Translations under genes and position numbers: made by a program
The notes under the pieces: model-generated
What the model saw: the letters and a program-made list of their open reading frames with translations, nothing else
The model's database searches: none
Told to the model about the DNA's origin: nothing
Shown: one piece after another, positions 24,158 to 32,918 of the stretch
Layout: every line of letters begins with the position of its first letter
Numbering within the stretch: position 1 is the stretch's first letter
Source of the DNA: CAYOXM01 sp964407925
Lineage (GTDB): Bacteria > Patescibacteriota > Patescibacteriia > SG8-24
Reading direction: 5' to 3'
Assembly: GCA_964407925.1 (NCBI GenBank)
Contig: CAYOXM010000005.1
Span: forward strand, 1-64,000
DNA: 64,000 nt

Positions 24158-24610
24158 TCAGGATTCTTTCACCTTGATGCGTTTCGAACGTTCGACCTTC
24201 GGCAGGCGGACGATCAGCACGCCGTCCTTGAGGGAGGCGGTGATGCCGTCGACGTCGATTTCGGTCGGGAGGATGACGGAGCGGGAGAACGATCCCCAGT
24301 GGCACTCACGGACGAGCGCCCGTGCGCCCGATTCCTCTTCCACGGAACGCTTTCCGCGGACGGTGAGCATATCATTGTGCACGAATACTTCAAGGTTCTC
24401 GGGCTTAACCCCGGCGATGGCGGAGCGAAGGACCAGTTCCTTGTCGGTTTCGTAGACGTCGACGGCGAGTTGGCCCTCCTCGTGATGGCGGAGCCATGCG
24501 TCATCCTGTGCCGGCCGCTCTCCGAGCGTCGGCATGCCGCCCGCCTCAGGGAAAAGGAGAAGCTCGTCGTCTTCCTCGGGCCGTCGTTTGAGTGATATGG
24601 CAATGCCCAT
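24158..24610 (-). CDS. Small heat-shock protein Hsp20, 150 aa
   Basis: ATP-independent holdase chaperone. The alpha-crystallin domain spans about residues 45-140: LAVDVYETDKELVLRSAIAG, VKPENLEVFVHNDMLTVRGK, and the closing SLKDGVLIVRLPK strand with the conserved GVL motif. An acidic N-terminal arm precedes it. The C-terminal IXI motif is weak (RIKV). Confidence 0.92.
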   Translation of the reverse strand: MGIAISLKRRPEEDDELLLFPEAGGMPTLGERPAQDDAWLRHHEEGQLAVDVYETDKELVLRSAIAGVKPENLEVFVHNDMLTVRGKRSVEEESGARALVRECHWGSFSRSVILPTEIDVDGITASLKDGVLIVRLPKVERSKRIKVKES

Positions 24611-24674
24611 ACTTCATGCGCTAGTGTACCCCCTCATTATGCGGTAAACAAGCTGCGTAAGCAAGCGAATGGGG

Positions 24675-24703
24675 TTGACCGCGCGGCAGGATAGGGATAT
24701 GGT
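24675..24703 (+). promoter_or_regulatory. Promoter for the 24740 gene
   Basis: TTGACC (24675-24680), 17-base spacer, TATGGT (24698-24703). Confidence 0.5.
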
Positions 24704-24739
24704 CCACCGTCGTTCATTTTTCCTTCCGAGGAGGTCGCC

Positions 24740-25411
24740 ATGGATGCCGTTCTCGACGTGCTTGTGCACGCCGTGCTCCCCGCAGTTTTTTTCGTCGGAG
24801 CCGGCGTCTTCATCGTTTTCGAGCTCATCCGTCGGCGGAGGCTCGCGCGGAACGCGAGTCCCGCCCCACGCGAGCCGACCGATAAGCCGCGGACGTCGCA
24901 CGCGCTCGCCCCGCTGTTCGAACGCCTGCGCGCGACCGGCATCGAGGTCTGCGAGCAGGTCGCGTCGCCGTCTCGTGTGCCGTTCCGCGTCGCGCTGCTC
25001 ATCGGTCACGAGAGCGTCTACATGTGCTCGTGCTGCGGACAGCGCGGCAAGGTCGCGTTCGGCGAGGCGTATGCCGCCGATTCCGGACGCTGCGGCACCG
25101 TCTGGATCGGACACCTCTGCGGGCACTGCGGCTTCGTCGACCGTTATCGGGACGCCGCCGACGTCCACGGATTCTTTTCCGCGACGCTCGATCACGGCAG
25201 TACGCTCCTCGACGTCGTCGTCGCGCTCGAGGCGCAAGCGGGCGTTCCGCTCGCCCATCGCGTGCAGGCGGTTCTCGCCGAGCGCGAAGCCGTCTTCGCC
25301 GCCCGTTCGGGTGCGGTTCGCGCCCTGCGCGACGACATCGCCGCGCGTACCGGCGCGGCCCGCGCGCACCCCTTCAGGGGATGGTCGGGGCACGCCCCGT
25401 TCAAGGCGTAA
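24740..25411 (+). CDS. Membrane-anchored zinc-ribbon hypothetical protein, 223 aa
   Basis: One N-terminal membrane span (about 8-30) followed by a basic linker. The soluble part holds two closely spaced Cys pairs (MCSCCGQRGK and HLCGHCGF, about residues 95-133), typical of a zinc ribbon. Function unknown. GAGGAGG lies seven bases before the ATG. Confidence 0.78.
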   Translation: MDAVLDVLVHAVLPAVFFVGAGVFIVFELIRRRRLARNASPAPREPTDKPRTSHALAPLFERLRATGIEVCEQVASPSRVPFRVALLIGHESVYMCSCCGQRGKVAFGEAYAADSGRCGTVWIGHLCGHCGFVDRYRDAADVHGFFSATLDHGSTLLDVVVALEAQAGVPLAHRVQAVLAEREAVFAARSGAVRALRDDIAARTGAARAHPFRGWSGHAPFKA

Positions 25412-25517
25412 ATAAGCCGCCCGCGCCAAGGCGCGGATACTGCGGCTTTCGGCGAGCGGGGTGCGCCTTAGCGCATTTCTCTCAATTCAGCAGGCCATTG
25501 CCTGCTTGCCCGCCGTA

Positions 25518-25549
25518 AAGGGACCCGCAGCCGCGGGTCCCTCTTTATT
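25518..25549 (+). terminator. Hairpin terminator
   Basis: AGGGACCCGC-AGCC-GCGGGTCCCT followed by CTTTATTA. Confidence 0.75.
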
Positions 25550-25574
25550 ATACTGACGGCCCCGCCAGAGGCCG

Positions 25575-25602
25575 TTGACAAACTCGGTACGGGGTCTACT
25601 GT
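25575..25602 (+). promoter_or_regulatory. Promoter for the 25663 gene
   Basis: TTGACA (25575-25580), 16-base spacer, TACTGT (25597-25602). Confidence 0.65.
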
Positions 25603-25662
25603 TACCAGCCGCTCCTTGGAACCGGCTTGGTTCTTTCTAAAGAGAAAGGCAGGGGTCACCCC

Positions 25663-26619
25663 ATGAGCGTCCGACTGATCGTCGAACCGCGGAAAACCGT
25701 GAGCTGGGCGCAGCTCATGAAGTATCCGCCCTACACCATGGCCGTCGACGGCTACTGCCGCGGGTCGCCGCGGTCGTCCGCCGACGGGCTCATCCTCAAC
25801 ATCAACCATCACGAGGATTGCGACCGCATCGCGACGCGGTCGTCCTGCGCGCAGGCGCTGCACCTCGTGAAGATGGGACTGTTCGAGACCTTCTCGTTCG
25901 AGGGACATCGTCGCGCAGACATCTACGTCAACGATTGCGACGAGGACGTTACCTGGGCGACCTACATCCTCAGGAATCCGTCGCACATCGACCGTCCGCG
26001 CCTCAAGATGCTGATCCAGCTCGAGGACCTGCTCGACATGTCCGCCGGCCTGTATCCGATCAAGAAACGCTGGCACCTGCTCAAGAAGCTCGTGTGGGTG
26101 AGCCAGCCGTTCTACGAGGCGAAGGCCGACCGTTCGCTGCACACGATGGGCGGCGACGCAATGGCCGCGCTGATCGAGTCGATGCACCGCCGCATCCGCG
26201 ACACGTTGTTCGGCCGCGGCAAGGAAATCGATCCCGACACGCGGTTCGAGGTCCTGGAGCAGTTCGACGGCTGGTCGTACGTCAGGAAGATCGGCGAGCA
26301 CGCCAACTACGGCATCGCGCACGAGGGCATCAAGGCCTTCGTCGCCCATGTCGCAAAGTGCGGCGACCGCCACCGGTACTGCGTCTTCCGCCGCTCGCGA
26401 TTCATCAGCGGATTCCCGCTCGAACGCATCTGCGAGCTCCTCAACGAGGAGGAGGGCATCGGCCTCTCGTCGAACGACCGCTGGGGCGGAAGCGACAACG
26501 TCATCGGTTCTCCCCGCGAAAAGGGGAGCGGCCTCGCCCCGAAGCGCGTCCTCGAGATCGTCAGGCACGCCTGCGACGAACGCAGGCTCCGCCGTCGCGA
26601 AGCGCGCCCGAGTCACTGA
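25663..26619 (+). CDS. Hypothetical protein with NHHED motif, 318 aa
   Basis: Not recognised with confidence. The segment LILNINHHEDCDRIATRSSC (about residues 43-62) and YVNDCDEDVTWATYIL (about 87-102) concentrate Asp/His/Cys in a way reminiscent of DHH-type metal sites, but the full DHH motif series is absent. The rest is helical with a basic C-terminus. The start at 25663 has AGGGG upstream. It is a single-gene unit with its own promoter and terminator. Confidence 0.75.
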   Translation: MSVRLIVEPRKTVSWAQLMKYPPYTMAVDGYCRGSPRSSADGLILNINHHEDCDRIATRSSCAQALHLVKMGLFETFSFEGHRRADIYVNDCDEDVTWATYILRNPSHIDRPRLKMLIQLEDLLDMSAGLYPIKKRWHLLKKLVWVSQPFYEAKADRSLHTMGGDAMAALIESMHRRIRDTLFGRGKEIDPDTRFEVLEQFDGWSYVRKIGEHANYGIAHEGIKAFVAHVAKCGDRHRYCVFRRSRFISGFPLERICELLNEEEGIGLSSNDRWGGSDNVIGSPREKGSGLAPKRVLEIVRHACDERRLRRREARPSH

Positions 26620-26630
26620 CTTCGTGCAAA

Positions 26631-26659
26631 TCGCCCCGCAGTAACGCGGGGCTTTTTCG
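26631..26659 (+). terminator. Terminator after the 25663 gene
   Basis: GCCCCGC-AGTAAC-GCGGGGC followed by TTTTT. Confidence 0.8.
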
Positions 26660-26695
26660 TTCCGGCCGGCCCTTCCGTTCGGGTCGTTTTTTTGC

Positions 26696-26701
26696 TATAC
26701 T
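26696..26701 (+). promoter_or_regulatory. -10 element for the histidine kinase operon
   Basis: TATACT 12 bases ahead of the kinase start codon; no convincing -35 is seen. The transcript would have a very short leader. Confidence 0.5.
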
Positions 26702-26713
26702 TCAAGGGAAATC

Positions 26714-28972
26714 ATGCGCTGGAAATTGGAGGAAAACCAGCCTGATCACGTGCACCTGCGGAGCCTGCGGACGCGTTTCGTGCTCCCGGTGCTCTTCGTC
26801 GTTTTCGCGATGGTCGGCATCGCGGCAGGCGCGGCCCTCTCCCTGTCCGCCGCCGCCGAAGCGGACGCGCGGCGGAACGCCCTCGTCATCGCCCGCGTCG
26901 CCGCGCTTACCCAGGAACGCGTGGTCGCTGACGCGCGCGGCAGGCTTGAGGCGTTCCTCGCCGATCCCGCGGTTTCCGCGCGCGATGCCGCGTGCGGCGC
27001 GAAGGCCGCGGCGCTCGTCGCCGCTGACCGGCGCGTCGCCGAGGTCGGCGCCGCCGGTCCGGACGGCGCCGCGTTCTGCGTTTCCGGCAAGGACCGCGGC
27101 TCGGTCGCCGAACGGCGGTTCTTCCGCCGTGCCGCGAGTTCCGGAGCGTTCGCCGCCGGCGATTACGAAGTGCTGCCCGGCGGCGACGTCGCCGTGCTCG
27201 CCTTCGGGCTTCCGGCGAAGAACGCCGAAGGTCGCGTGACCGCCGTCGCCTGGATCGCGTACGAGGTTTCGGCGCTCGCCCTGCCTTCGGGCGAGGACGG
27301 GCTTTCCGCGGACACGGGATTCGGCGTGCTCGACGGCCGCGGCGTCATGCTCGTACGGCATCCCGAGAAGGACCGGTGGGCGGGCAAGGCGCTTCCCGAA
27401 ACGGCGCTGACGTCGGAAATCCTCTCGCGCAAGGAGGGAGCGGCGGATCTCGTCGGCGAAGACGGCGTTCGCCGCACCTACGCGTTCACGCGGCTGAAGG
27501 GCCTCCCGCTCTACGTGTACGTCGCCATCCCGCGCGCCGAGGCCCGCGCGAACTTCGATCAGGCGCTGCTCGGCGTCGCCGTCATCGGTTCGCTCCTCGC
27601 CGCGCTCGCGTTCTGGCTCGGCCTCGCGCTCGGCGACCTGCTCATCCTCCGCCGCGTGCGCCGCCTCGCGATGTCGATGCGCCGCGTCGTCGGCGGCGAC
27701 CTCGAGGAGCGCGGCCACCTCCAGTTCGGCATGGGCGAGCTTGACGACATTACCGGCATTTTCGACGCGATCACCGCGAAGCTCGAGGAGGCGTACGCCA
27801 CGACCGAACAGAAGGTGAAGAAGCGCACGGTCGAACTCGAGTTCAACAAGGGCATGTCCGACCTCGAGAAGGCGCGGTTCGAGGCGCTCCTCACGAGCGT
27901 GGGCGACGGCCTCTTCGTGACCGACGAGCAGGCGAAAATCTCGTTCGTGAACCAGGAGGCGCAGCGCATGCTCGGGTGGACGGCGAAGGACATGGTCGGC
28001 AACATCTCGTATCGCTTCTTCCGGCTCGAGGACGAAAAGGGCGAGCTCGTTCCCGACGAGAAGCGCCCGACCGTCGTCGCGCTCACCTCGAAGCAGAAGT
28101 ACCTGTCGCCGGTCCTCCCGCATCCGTACTATTTCGTTCGCAAGGACCGGACGCGCTTCCCGACGCAGATCACCGCGATGCCTATCCTCGTCGACGGCAA
28201 CGTCATCGGCGCCATCCAGGTGTTCCGCGACGTGACCGACGAGACGGAGTTCGACCGCCGCAAATCCGAGTTCATCTCCATCGCCTCGCACCAGCTGCGC
28301 TCGCCGCTTTCCGCGACGAAGTGGCTTTCCGACATGCTGCGCAAGGGCGACGCGGGCGCGCTTCAGCCGAAGCAGAAGGAGCTCGCCGACAAGCTGTTCG
28401 AGGCGAACGAGCGCATGGTAGTGCTGGTGAACGAGCTGCTGAACGTGTCGCGCCTCGAAGCGGGCACGACCAAGCTCTCGCCCGAGCCCACGGCGATGGC
28501 CGAGCTCATCGCCGGCGTCGTCGCCGAGCACGAGGCGCTCCTCCAGTCTCGCGGGCAGAAGTTCGATTTTGCCGAAAAGCCCCTGCCGACGATCGACGTC
28601 GACCGGCTGCTCATGCGCGAGGTGCTCGCGAACGTCATCTCGAATGCGAGCAAGTACTCGCCGGAAGGGACGACCGTCACCGTGCGCGCGGAGAACGACG
28701 GCACGGAAGTGCGGATCAGCGTGAAGGACCAGGGCATGGGGATCCCCCGTTCCGCGCAAAAGCAGATGTTCCGCAAGTTTTTCCGCGCGGACAACGCAGC
28801 GAAGAGCGTGGTGCAGGGCACGGGCCTCGGGCTCTACGTGGTGAAGTCGATCGTCGAGCTGCACGGCGGCAAGATCTGGTTCGAGTCCGAGGAGAACAAG
28901 GGCACGACGTTCTTCATAACCGTTCCGCTTGCTGGAGCCCCGGCGCAGCCCGCGCCCGACGCGGCATCCTGA
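26714..28972 (+). CDS. Membrane sensor histidine kinase (Cache-HAMP-PAS-HisKA-HATPase), 752 aa
   Basis: TM1 lies at about 20-45 and TM2 at about 282-305, with a Cache-like extracytoplasmic sensor between them containing two Cys. HAMP at about 305-365, a coiled linker, then PAS (about 380-510). The dimerisation domain has IASHQLRSPLSATKW with phospho-acceptor His526. The ATPase domain shows the N box (NVISNASKYSPEG, about 640), G1 (DQGMGIP, about 672) and G2 (GTGLGLYV, about 702). It is paired with the response regulator six bases downstream. The signal is unknown. Confidence 0.93.
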   Translation: MRWKLEENQPDHVHLRSLRTRFVLPVLFVVFAMVGIAAGAALSLSAAAEADARRNALVIARVAALTQERVVADARGRLEAFLADPAVSARDAACGAKAAALVAADRRVAEVGAAGPDGAAFCVSGKDRGSVAERRFFRRAASSGAFAAGDYEVLPGGDVAVLAFGLPAKNAEGRVTAVAWIAYEVSALALPSGEDGLSADTGFGVLDGRGVMLVRHPEKDRWAGKALPETALTSEILSRKEGAADLVGEDGVRRTYAFTRLKGLPLYVYVAIPRAEARANFDQALLGVAVIGSLLAALAFWLGLALGDLLILRRVRRLAMSMRRVVGGDLEERGHLQFGMGELDDITGIFDAITAKLEEAYATTEQKVKKRTVELEFNKGMSDLEKARFEALLTSVGDGLFVTDEQAKISFVNQEAQRMLGWTAKDMVGNISYRFFRLEDEKGELVPDEKRPTVVALTSKQKYLSPVLPHPYYFVRKDRTRFPTQITAMPILVDGNVIGAIQVFRDVTDETEFDRRKSEFISIASHQLRSPLSATKWLSDMLRKGDAGALQPKQKELADKLFEANERMVVLVNELLNVSRLEAGTTKLSPEPTAMAELIAGVVAEHEALLQSRGQKFDFAEKPLPTIDVDRLLMREVLANVISNASKYSPEGTTVTVRAENDGTEVRISVKDQGMGIPRSAQKQMFRKFFRADNAAKSVVQGTGLGLYVVKSIVELHGGKIWFESEENKGTTFFITVPLAGAPAQPAPDAAS

Positions 28973-28978
28973 TTTCCT

Positions 28979-29353
28979 ATGCGCAAGAAACGCGTGCTCA
29001 TCATCGAAGACGACAGGACGTTCGCCGACATCTACGTCGACGGGCTTTCCGACGCCGGGTTCGACGTCGCCCTCGCGACCGACGGCGAAAGCGGTCTCGA
29101 TCTGGTGCGGAAGGAAAAGCCGGACCTCGTCATCCTCGATCTGGTGCTCCCGAAGATGAGCGGATTCGAGGTGCTCGAACGACTGTGCGGCGACGAGGAG
29201 TCCGTGCGGTGCATCCCGACGCTCGTCGTGACGAACCTCGGCCAGGAAAGCGATCGCGCACACGCCCTGCGGCACGGCGCGAAAGAGTACTTCGTGAAGG
29301 CGAACACGCTGTTTTCTGACGTGCTCAAGGCGGCGAAGCGCGCCGTCCGCTGA
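28979..29353 (+). CDS. Response regulator, receiver domain only, 124 aa
   Basis: CheY-like phospho-acceptor. Acidic pair D11/D12, phosphorylation site Asp54 (VILDLVLP), Thr85 in LVVTN and Lys107 in EYFVK are all present. There is no DNA-binding output domain, so it must signal through protein contacts or phosphorelay. It is co-transcribed with the sensor kinase. Confidence 0.94.
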   Translation: MRKKRVLIIEDDRTFADIYVDGLSDAGFDVALATDGESGLDLVRKEKPDLVILDLVLPKMSGFEVLERLCGDEESVRCIPTLVVTNLGQESDRAHALRHGAKEYFVKANTLFSDVLKAAKRAVR

Positions 29354-29378
29354 AAACGGTCGACGGACGGAACGACGC

Positions 29379-29400
29379 CCCGCCTGAGCGGGGTTTTTCA
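29379..29400 (+). terminator. Terminator after the two-component operon
   Basis: CCCCGC-CTGA-GCGGGG followed by TTTTT. Confidence 0.85.
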
Positions 29401-29402
29401 GC

Positions 29403-29502
29403 NNNNNNNNNNNNNNNNNNNNNNNNNNNNNNNNNNNNNNNNNNNNNNNNNNNNNNNNNNNNNNNNNNNNNNNNNNNNNNNNNNNNNNNNNNNNNNNNNN
29501 NN
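29403..29502. other. Assembly gap (100 N)
   Basis: A second run of exactly 100 N. It ends precisely at the stop codon of the next gene, so any terminator of that gene is hidden. Confidence 0.99.
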
Positions 29503-30783
29503 TCATCGTTCCGGCGTGAGCGCGTCGACCAGCGCGACGTCGTCGGCGACCTCCTCCATCGGCGGAAGCCGGGAGCGGCAGTCGGCGCGGATGCGGTAGA
29601 ACCGCACCTCGACCGAAACGTGCGACGCTCCCTTGCGGTTCCAGACCGTCCGCGGTTCGCCGACGAGCCGGTACGCGTTCGCGTCATCGGGGGCGACGAG
29701 CGCGATTTCGCGCGGATCGTAGAGCAGACGGCCGAGTCCCGCGCGGATCGGGGCGGTGAATTCCGTCCTGCCCGCCGGCGCGATGCCGCTGATGCGGTAT
29801 TCCGGTTCCCCGTCGTCTTCGCCGACGCCCTCGCGGGCGCGCTGGGTGAACCAGTGCATCCCCACTTTCGTGAGCGCCGCGAGCGGCGGCGGTCCGGCAT
29901 CTGCCGGCGCCGGACGGCTGATGCGCGGCCACAGTTTCGGGAGGTCGCGTAGCACGCCGTCCATTCCCGGCAGCACGGCGGCGACCGGTCCCACGCCTCG
30001 CGTCGCGACGAATTTGGCCGGACCGGCGGCGTACGTTCCGAGCGCGGTGATGCGGCTCAGGTGGCGGACGGCGGTCCTGCCGCCGTAGTGCCCGTGAAGG
30101 TAGTCGGTCGCGGACGACAGCGTGAGCAGGTGGGCGGCTGCGACGCCCTTCTCCGGTTCGCGTCCGGCGTACGGGCGTTTGTCGGGACCGGCGACGCGGA
30201 TGACGCAGTCGTTCCTCTCCGCCCAGTCTTCCCGCCCGTCGACGAAGTCCGTCGCGATCCGGCGTTGAAGGCGGAGGTAACCGTCGGCCGCACGGCCGAG
30301 CCGCGCCCGCGTCAGCGGATCGTCGCAGGCTTGTCCGTACGTGAGCGTCTCGGTGAACGGGTGCGGTCGGAGTTCGAACAGGCGTTTCAGTTCAACGAGC
30401 TCGACGGCGCCGAACGCGCCGCCGATCACGCGGAGGAAGTCCTCCTGCGGGATGCCGTCGCGCCACTCGGCGCATCCGGATCCGAAGTGCGGCATCCTGC
30501 CGTGCAGGACGGCGATGAGACGCACGCCCCCGGGGGAGCGGCCGTAGTACTCCGCGGACGCGGTGACGAAGTCGTTCGCCCAGACGACGTCCTCGACGTC
30601 CGCGGCGAGGCGCGCTTCGGCGAGGTCGGGAAGCGAAGCGACGCGGCCGCCGCCGTCGGCGTACCGCTCCGCGCGACGGAGCGCGAGGAGCGGGTCTCGT
30701 GCGTGGCCGAACGCCACGGCGCGGGATGCCTCGGGGGAGACGAGATCGTCGTCCCCGAGTTCGGGACAGTCGGTATCGTTCAT
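29503..30783 (-). CDS. Hypothetical protein, 426 aa
   Basis: Not recognised. Acidic N-terminus, no signal peptide or membrane span. Distinctive segments are LHGRMPHFGSGCAEWRDGIP and TDYLHGHYGGRTAVRHLSR, whose His/Gly/Arg content hints at an enzyme, but no catalytic family is recognised. GAGG lies six bases before the ATG. The TGA stop sits at the edge of the N gap, so the 3' context is missing. Confidence 0.75.
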   Translation of the reverse strand: MNDTDCPELGDDDLVSPEASRAVAFGHARDPLLALRRAERYADGGGRVASLPDLAEARLAADVEDVVWANDFVTASAEYYGRSPGGVRLIAVLHGRMPHFGSGCAEWRDGIPQEDFLRVIGGAFGAVELVELKRLFELRPHPFTETLTYGQACDDPLTRARLGRAADGYLRLQRRIATDFVDGREDWAERNDCVIRVAGPDKRPYAGREPEKGVAAAHLLTLSSATDYLHGHYGGRTAVRHLSRITALGTYAAGPAKFVATRGVGPVAAVLPGMDGVLRDLPKLWPRISRPAPADAGPPPLAALTKVGMHWFTQRAREGVGEDDGEPEYRISGIAPAGRTEFTAPIRAGLGRLLYDPREIALVAPDDANAYRLVGEPRTVWNRKGASHVSVEVRFYRIRADCRSRLPPMEEVADDVALVDALTPER

Positions 30784-30941
30784 GTCGTCCTCGGTGCGTA
30801 AAAGGTGCGTGGCGCCGATCCGTCAGTGCCGGATCAGGCACGCGTGTTGTGTAGCACGGCGTGAAGGCAGGGGCAATTTCCCGTATGTCGGCGTCGTGCT
30901 ATCCTGCCGTCGTATTCATTCACTTACGGCTAAGACTGCCT

Positions 30942-31715
30942 ATGTACGTCCTCCTTTGGCCGCTCTTCTGGATCGCGCTGTTCGTCGTCCTGGGGTCGCT
31001 CCGCCAGGTCAACCAGTACGAGCGCGGCGTAAAATTCACCATGGGCCGCTTCACCGGCATCGCCGAACCGGGTTGGCGCCTCGTCATCCCCGTGTTCCAG
31101 ACGATGAAGAAGGTCGATCTTCGCCTGAAGGCCGTCGACGTTCCGACGCAGGAGTGCATCACGAAGGACAACATCTCCGCCAAGATCAACGCGGTCATTT
31201 ATTACAAGATCGTCGATCCGGCGAAGGCGGTCATCGAGATCATGAACATGGACTACGCCGTGCTCCAGCTCGCGCAGACGACGATGCGTAACATCTCGGG
31301 CGAGCACACCCTCGACGAGGTCCTGAGCCAGCGGACGGTCATCTCCGACAAGATCGAGAAAATCGTCGACGATTCGACGCTCGGCTGGGGCGTCGAAGTG
31401 ACGACGGTCGAACTCAAGGACATCAACTTGCCGCCGGACATGGTGCGCACCATCGCCAAGCAGGCGGAAGCGGAGCGCGAACGGCGCGCGGTCATCATCA
31501 GTTCGGAAGGCGAAGTCGCGGCTGCCGAGAACCTCGCGCGAGCGGCCGATATACTGTCGGCGTCAACCGGCGCGCTCCATCTCCGCACGCTCAACTCCAT
31601 CAACGACATTTCGTCCGACGCGTCGAACACCGTGGTGTTCGCCGTGCCGCTCGAGATCATGAATTCGTACACGGGTTTCAAGGAGATCGCCGCCAAGGTC
31701 GTGAAGGCCGGCTGA
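30942..31715 (+). CDS. SPFH/Band-7 (stomatin/slipin-like) membrane protein, 257 aa
   Basis: An N-terminal hairpin-like hydrophobic segment (about 1-16) is followed by an SPFH domain (about 20-200): VNQYERGVKFTMGRFTG, IAEPGWRLVIP, VDVPTQECITKDNI and a Glu/Ala/Arg helix (KQAEAERERRAVIISSEGE) typical of slipins. Members form membrane-associated oligomers that organise microdomains. No NfeD partner protease is adjacent. A TATCCT -10 lies about 40 bases upstream. Confidence 0.92.
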   Translation: MYVLLWPLFWIALFVVLGSLRQVNQYERGVKFTMGRFTGIAEPGWRLVIPVFQTMKKVDLRLKAVDVPTQECITKDNISAKINAVIYYKIVDPAKAVIEIMNMDYAVLQLAQTTMRNISGEHTLDEVLSQRTVISDKIEKIVDDSTLGWGVEVTTVELKDINLPPDMVRTIAKQAEAERERRAVIISSEGEVAAAENLARAADILSASTGALHLRTLNSINDISSDASNTVVFAVPLEIMNSYTGFKEIAAKVVKAG

Positions 31716-31733
31716 TCTTACGTGAGCGTGACG

Positions 31734-31770
31734 AAAAACCGCCCGGAGACTTCTCCCGGGCGGTTTTTTT
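31734..31770 (+). terminator. Terminator after the SPFH gene
   Basis: AAAAACCGCCCGG-AGACTTCT-CCCGGGCGGTTTTTTT hairpin. Confidence 0.9.
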
Positions 31771-31854
31771 AGAGTTCTCTTCGAGAAATCGCACAAAGAC
31801 TTCGCGTGCGATTTCCATATATTTCAATAACGCCGGAAGAAGCGCGGCCAATCA

Positions 31855-31954
31855 GGTACGGACGGGTGGCACGGTTCGGGGGACCCCCAATGGGCGCGCA
31901 GGGCCGAGCCCGAGCACCCATTGGGGGTGAACCGGGACAGGACCCGTCCCCACC
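31855..31954 (-). repeat. 100-base hairpin repeat, copy 2
   Basis: Homologous to 20711-20840 when read on the reverse strand: CGGGTCCTG, CGGTTCACCCC, GTGCTC, GCGCGC, GGGGTCCCC and GAACCG occur in the same order. The inner stem here is CCAATGGG/CCCATTGG where copy 1 has CGGCC/GGCCG, a paired replacement. It folds into a near-perfect rod and lies between the SPFH and TrmB-like genes. Confidence 0.75.
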
Positions 31955-31962
31955 ATTAAGGT

Positions 31963-32736
31963 TTACGCCGTCTCCATCTTCCTACTCACGCTCCAAAGCA
32001 GTGCAAAGAGCTGCTCATACGTCTCGCGAAGCGCCCTGCTCTCCACCGTCCAAGCCAGCCCTTCGTCCTTCGTCGTGAAGAACGCCACCGTGTCGTCCCA
32101 GAACATGAGCGACGTGCGGAAGGCAAGCTCTTTCGGGAGGAATTTCGCCTCGCGAAGCTCGCGCTCGTGGGTCGCCGCCGAGTATCGCTTGATTTCGCGT
32201 GCTTGCACGCGGAGGCTCTTGAGCCGGACGCCCTTCGCGACCCGGCGGCGCGAGAAATGGAACCGTTCGCCGAGAATATCCTGGAGATCCTTCGCCGCGA
32301 CGATCTCGCAGACGAGCTTTTCCTTGGCCGCAAGCGCCTGATGGAACACGTCGGTTACGCGTTCGCGGTAGTAGACGCGAATTTTCGGCTGGACCGCCGT
32401 CTCCGCCTTCAGCTTCTTGAGGACGGGGATGACGCCGGCGAGTTCCTCGGACTGCCGTTCGACGATGGCACGGAGCACTGCCGGGTCGTACGCCTCATAG
32501 GCGTGACGCGACTTCCGTTTCGTGACTTTTACGAGACCGATCTCGGCGAGGCGGGCGAGCACCGACTGCGCGGTCGTCAGCGGAAGGCCGGCTGCGCGGC
32601 TGACGGGGGAGAGCGTCGTGAGCCCGAGCGGGAGCAGGGCCAGGTACGCTGCTCGCTCATTCGGTCCCAAGCCGAAACGCGAGAGCACCTCGTCGATTTC
32701 CTTGCGTTGTGCGGCCGTTACGGCGGAAGACGGCAT
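31963..32736 (-). CDS. TrmB-like winged-helix transcriptional regulator, 257 aa
   Basis: An N-terminal winged helix (about 15-85) fits the TrmB pattern: FGLGPNERAAYLALLPLGL, VSRAAGLPLTTAQSVLARL, GLVKVTKRKSRHAYEA. The remainder (about 90-257) is a degenerate effector/phospholipase-D-like domain (VYYRERVTDVFHQALAAKEK). The perfect inverted repeat TTACGAA-TTAT-TTCGTAA lies three bases before its start codon, suggesting autoregulation. The ligand is unknown. Confidence 0.82.
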   Translation of the reverse strand: MPSSAVTAAQRKEIDEVLSRFGLGPNERAAYLALLPLGLTTLSPVSRAAGLPLTTAQSVLARLAEIGLVKVTKRKSRHAYEAYDPAVLRAIVERQSEELAGVIPVLKKLKAETAVQPKIRVYYRERVTDVFHQALAAKEKLVCEIVAAKDLQDILGERFHFSRRRVAKGVRLKSLRVQAREIKRYSAATHERELREAKFLPKELAFRTSLMFWDDTVAFFTTKDEGLAWTVESRALRETYEQLFALLWSVSRKMETA

Positions 32737-32738
32737 AT

Positions 32739-32756
32739 TTACGAATTATTTCGTAA
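32739..32756. promoter_or_regulatory. Probable operator of the TrmB-like regulator
   Basis: TTACGAA-TTAT-TTCGTAA, a perfect 7+4+7 palindrome between the promoter and start codon of the regulator. Confidence 0.55.
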
Positions 32757-32830
32757 TAATTTGTTACTCTTTCTGAGCTTATTTTAGAATAAAATACGTT
32801 ATTGTCAATATTTTCTCCGAATTTTTACGG
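32757..32830 (-). promoter_or_regulatory. AT-rich promoter region of the TrmB-like regulator
   Basis: Reverse strand TTGACA followed after 16 bases by TAAAAT; the -10 lies inside a second palindrome (TTATTCTAAAATAA type). This is the most AT-rich stretch of the window. Confidence 0.55.
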
Positions 32831-32918
32831 TGTAATTTTGCGGTTCATGGCATCGTGGCGGTGTCAGCGAGGGGGCTGGTCCCTCGCTGCATGATCCTTG
32901 CAACAGACGGAGGACGTC

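Larger units (their letters stand above)
25412..25662. other. Intergenic region with hairpins and a promoter
   Basis: It holds AAGCCGC/GCGGCTT (probable terminator for the 24740 gene), GCAGGC-CATT-GCCTGC, the terminator at 25518-25549 and the promoter at 25575-25602. No gene is seen. Confidence 0.5.

Noticed and set aside
26702..29402. Antisense frame of about 900 codons opposite the histidine kinase and response regulator
   Set aside because: Shadow of two well-supported genes; part of it is only open because it runs through N.
32737..32830. Replication origin suggested by the AT-rich island
   Set aside because: No DnaA-box cluster (TTATNCACA) and no dnaA/dnaN nearby; promoter and operator explain the composition.
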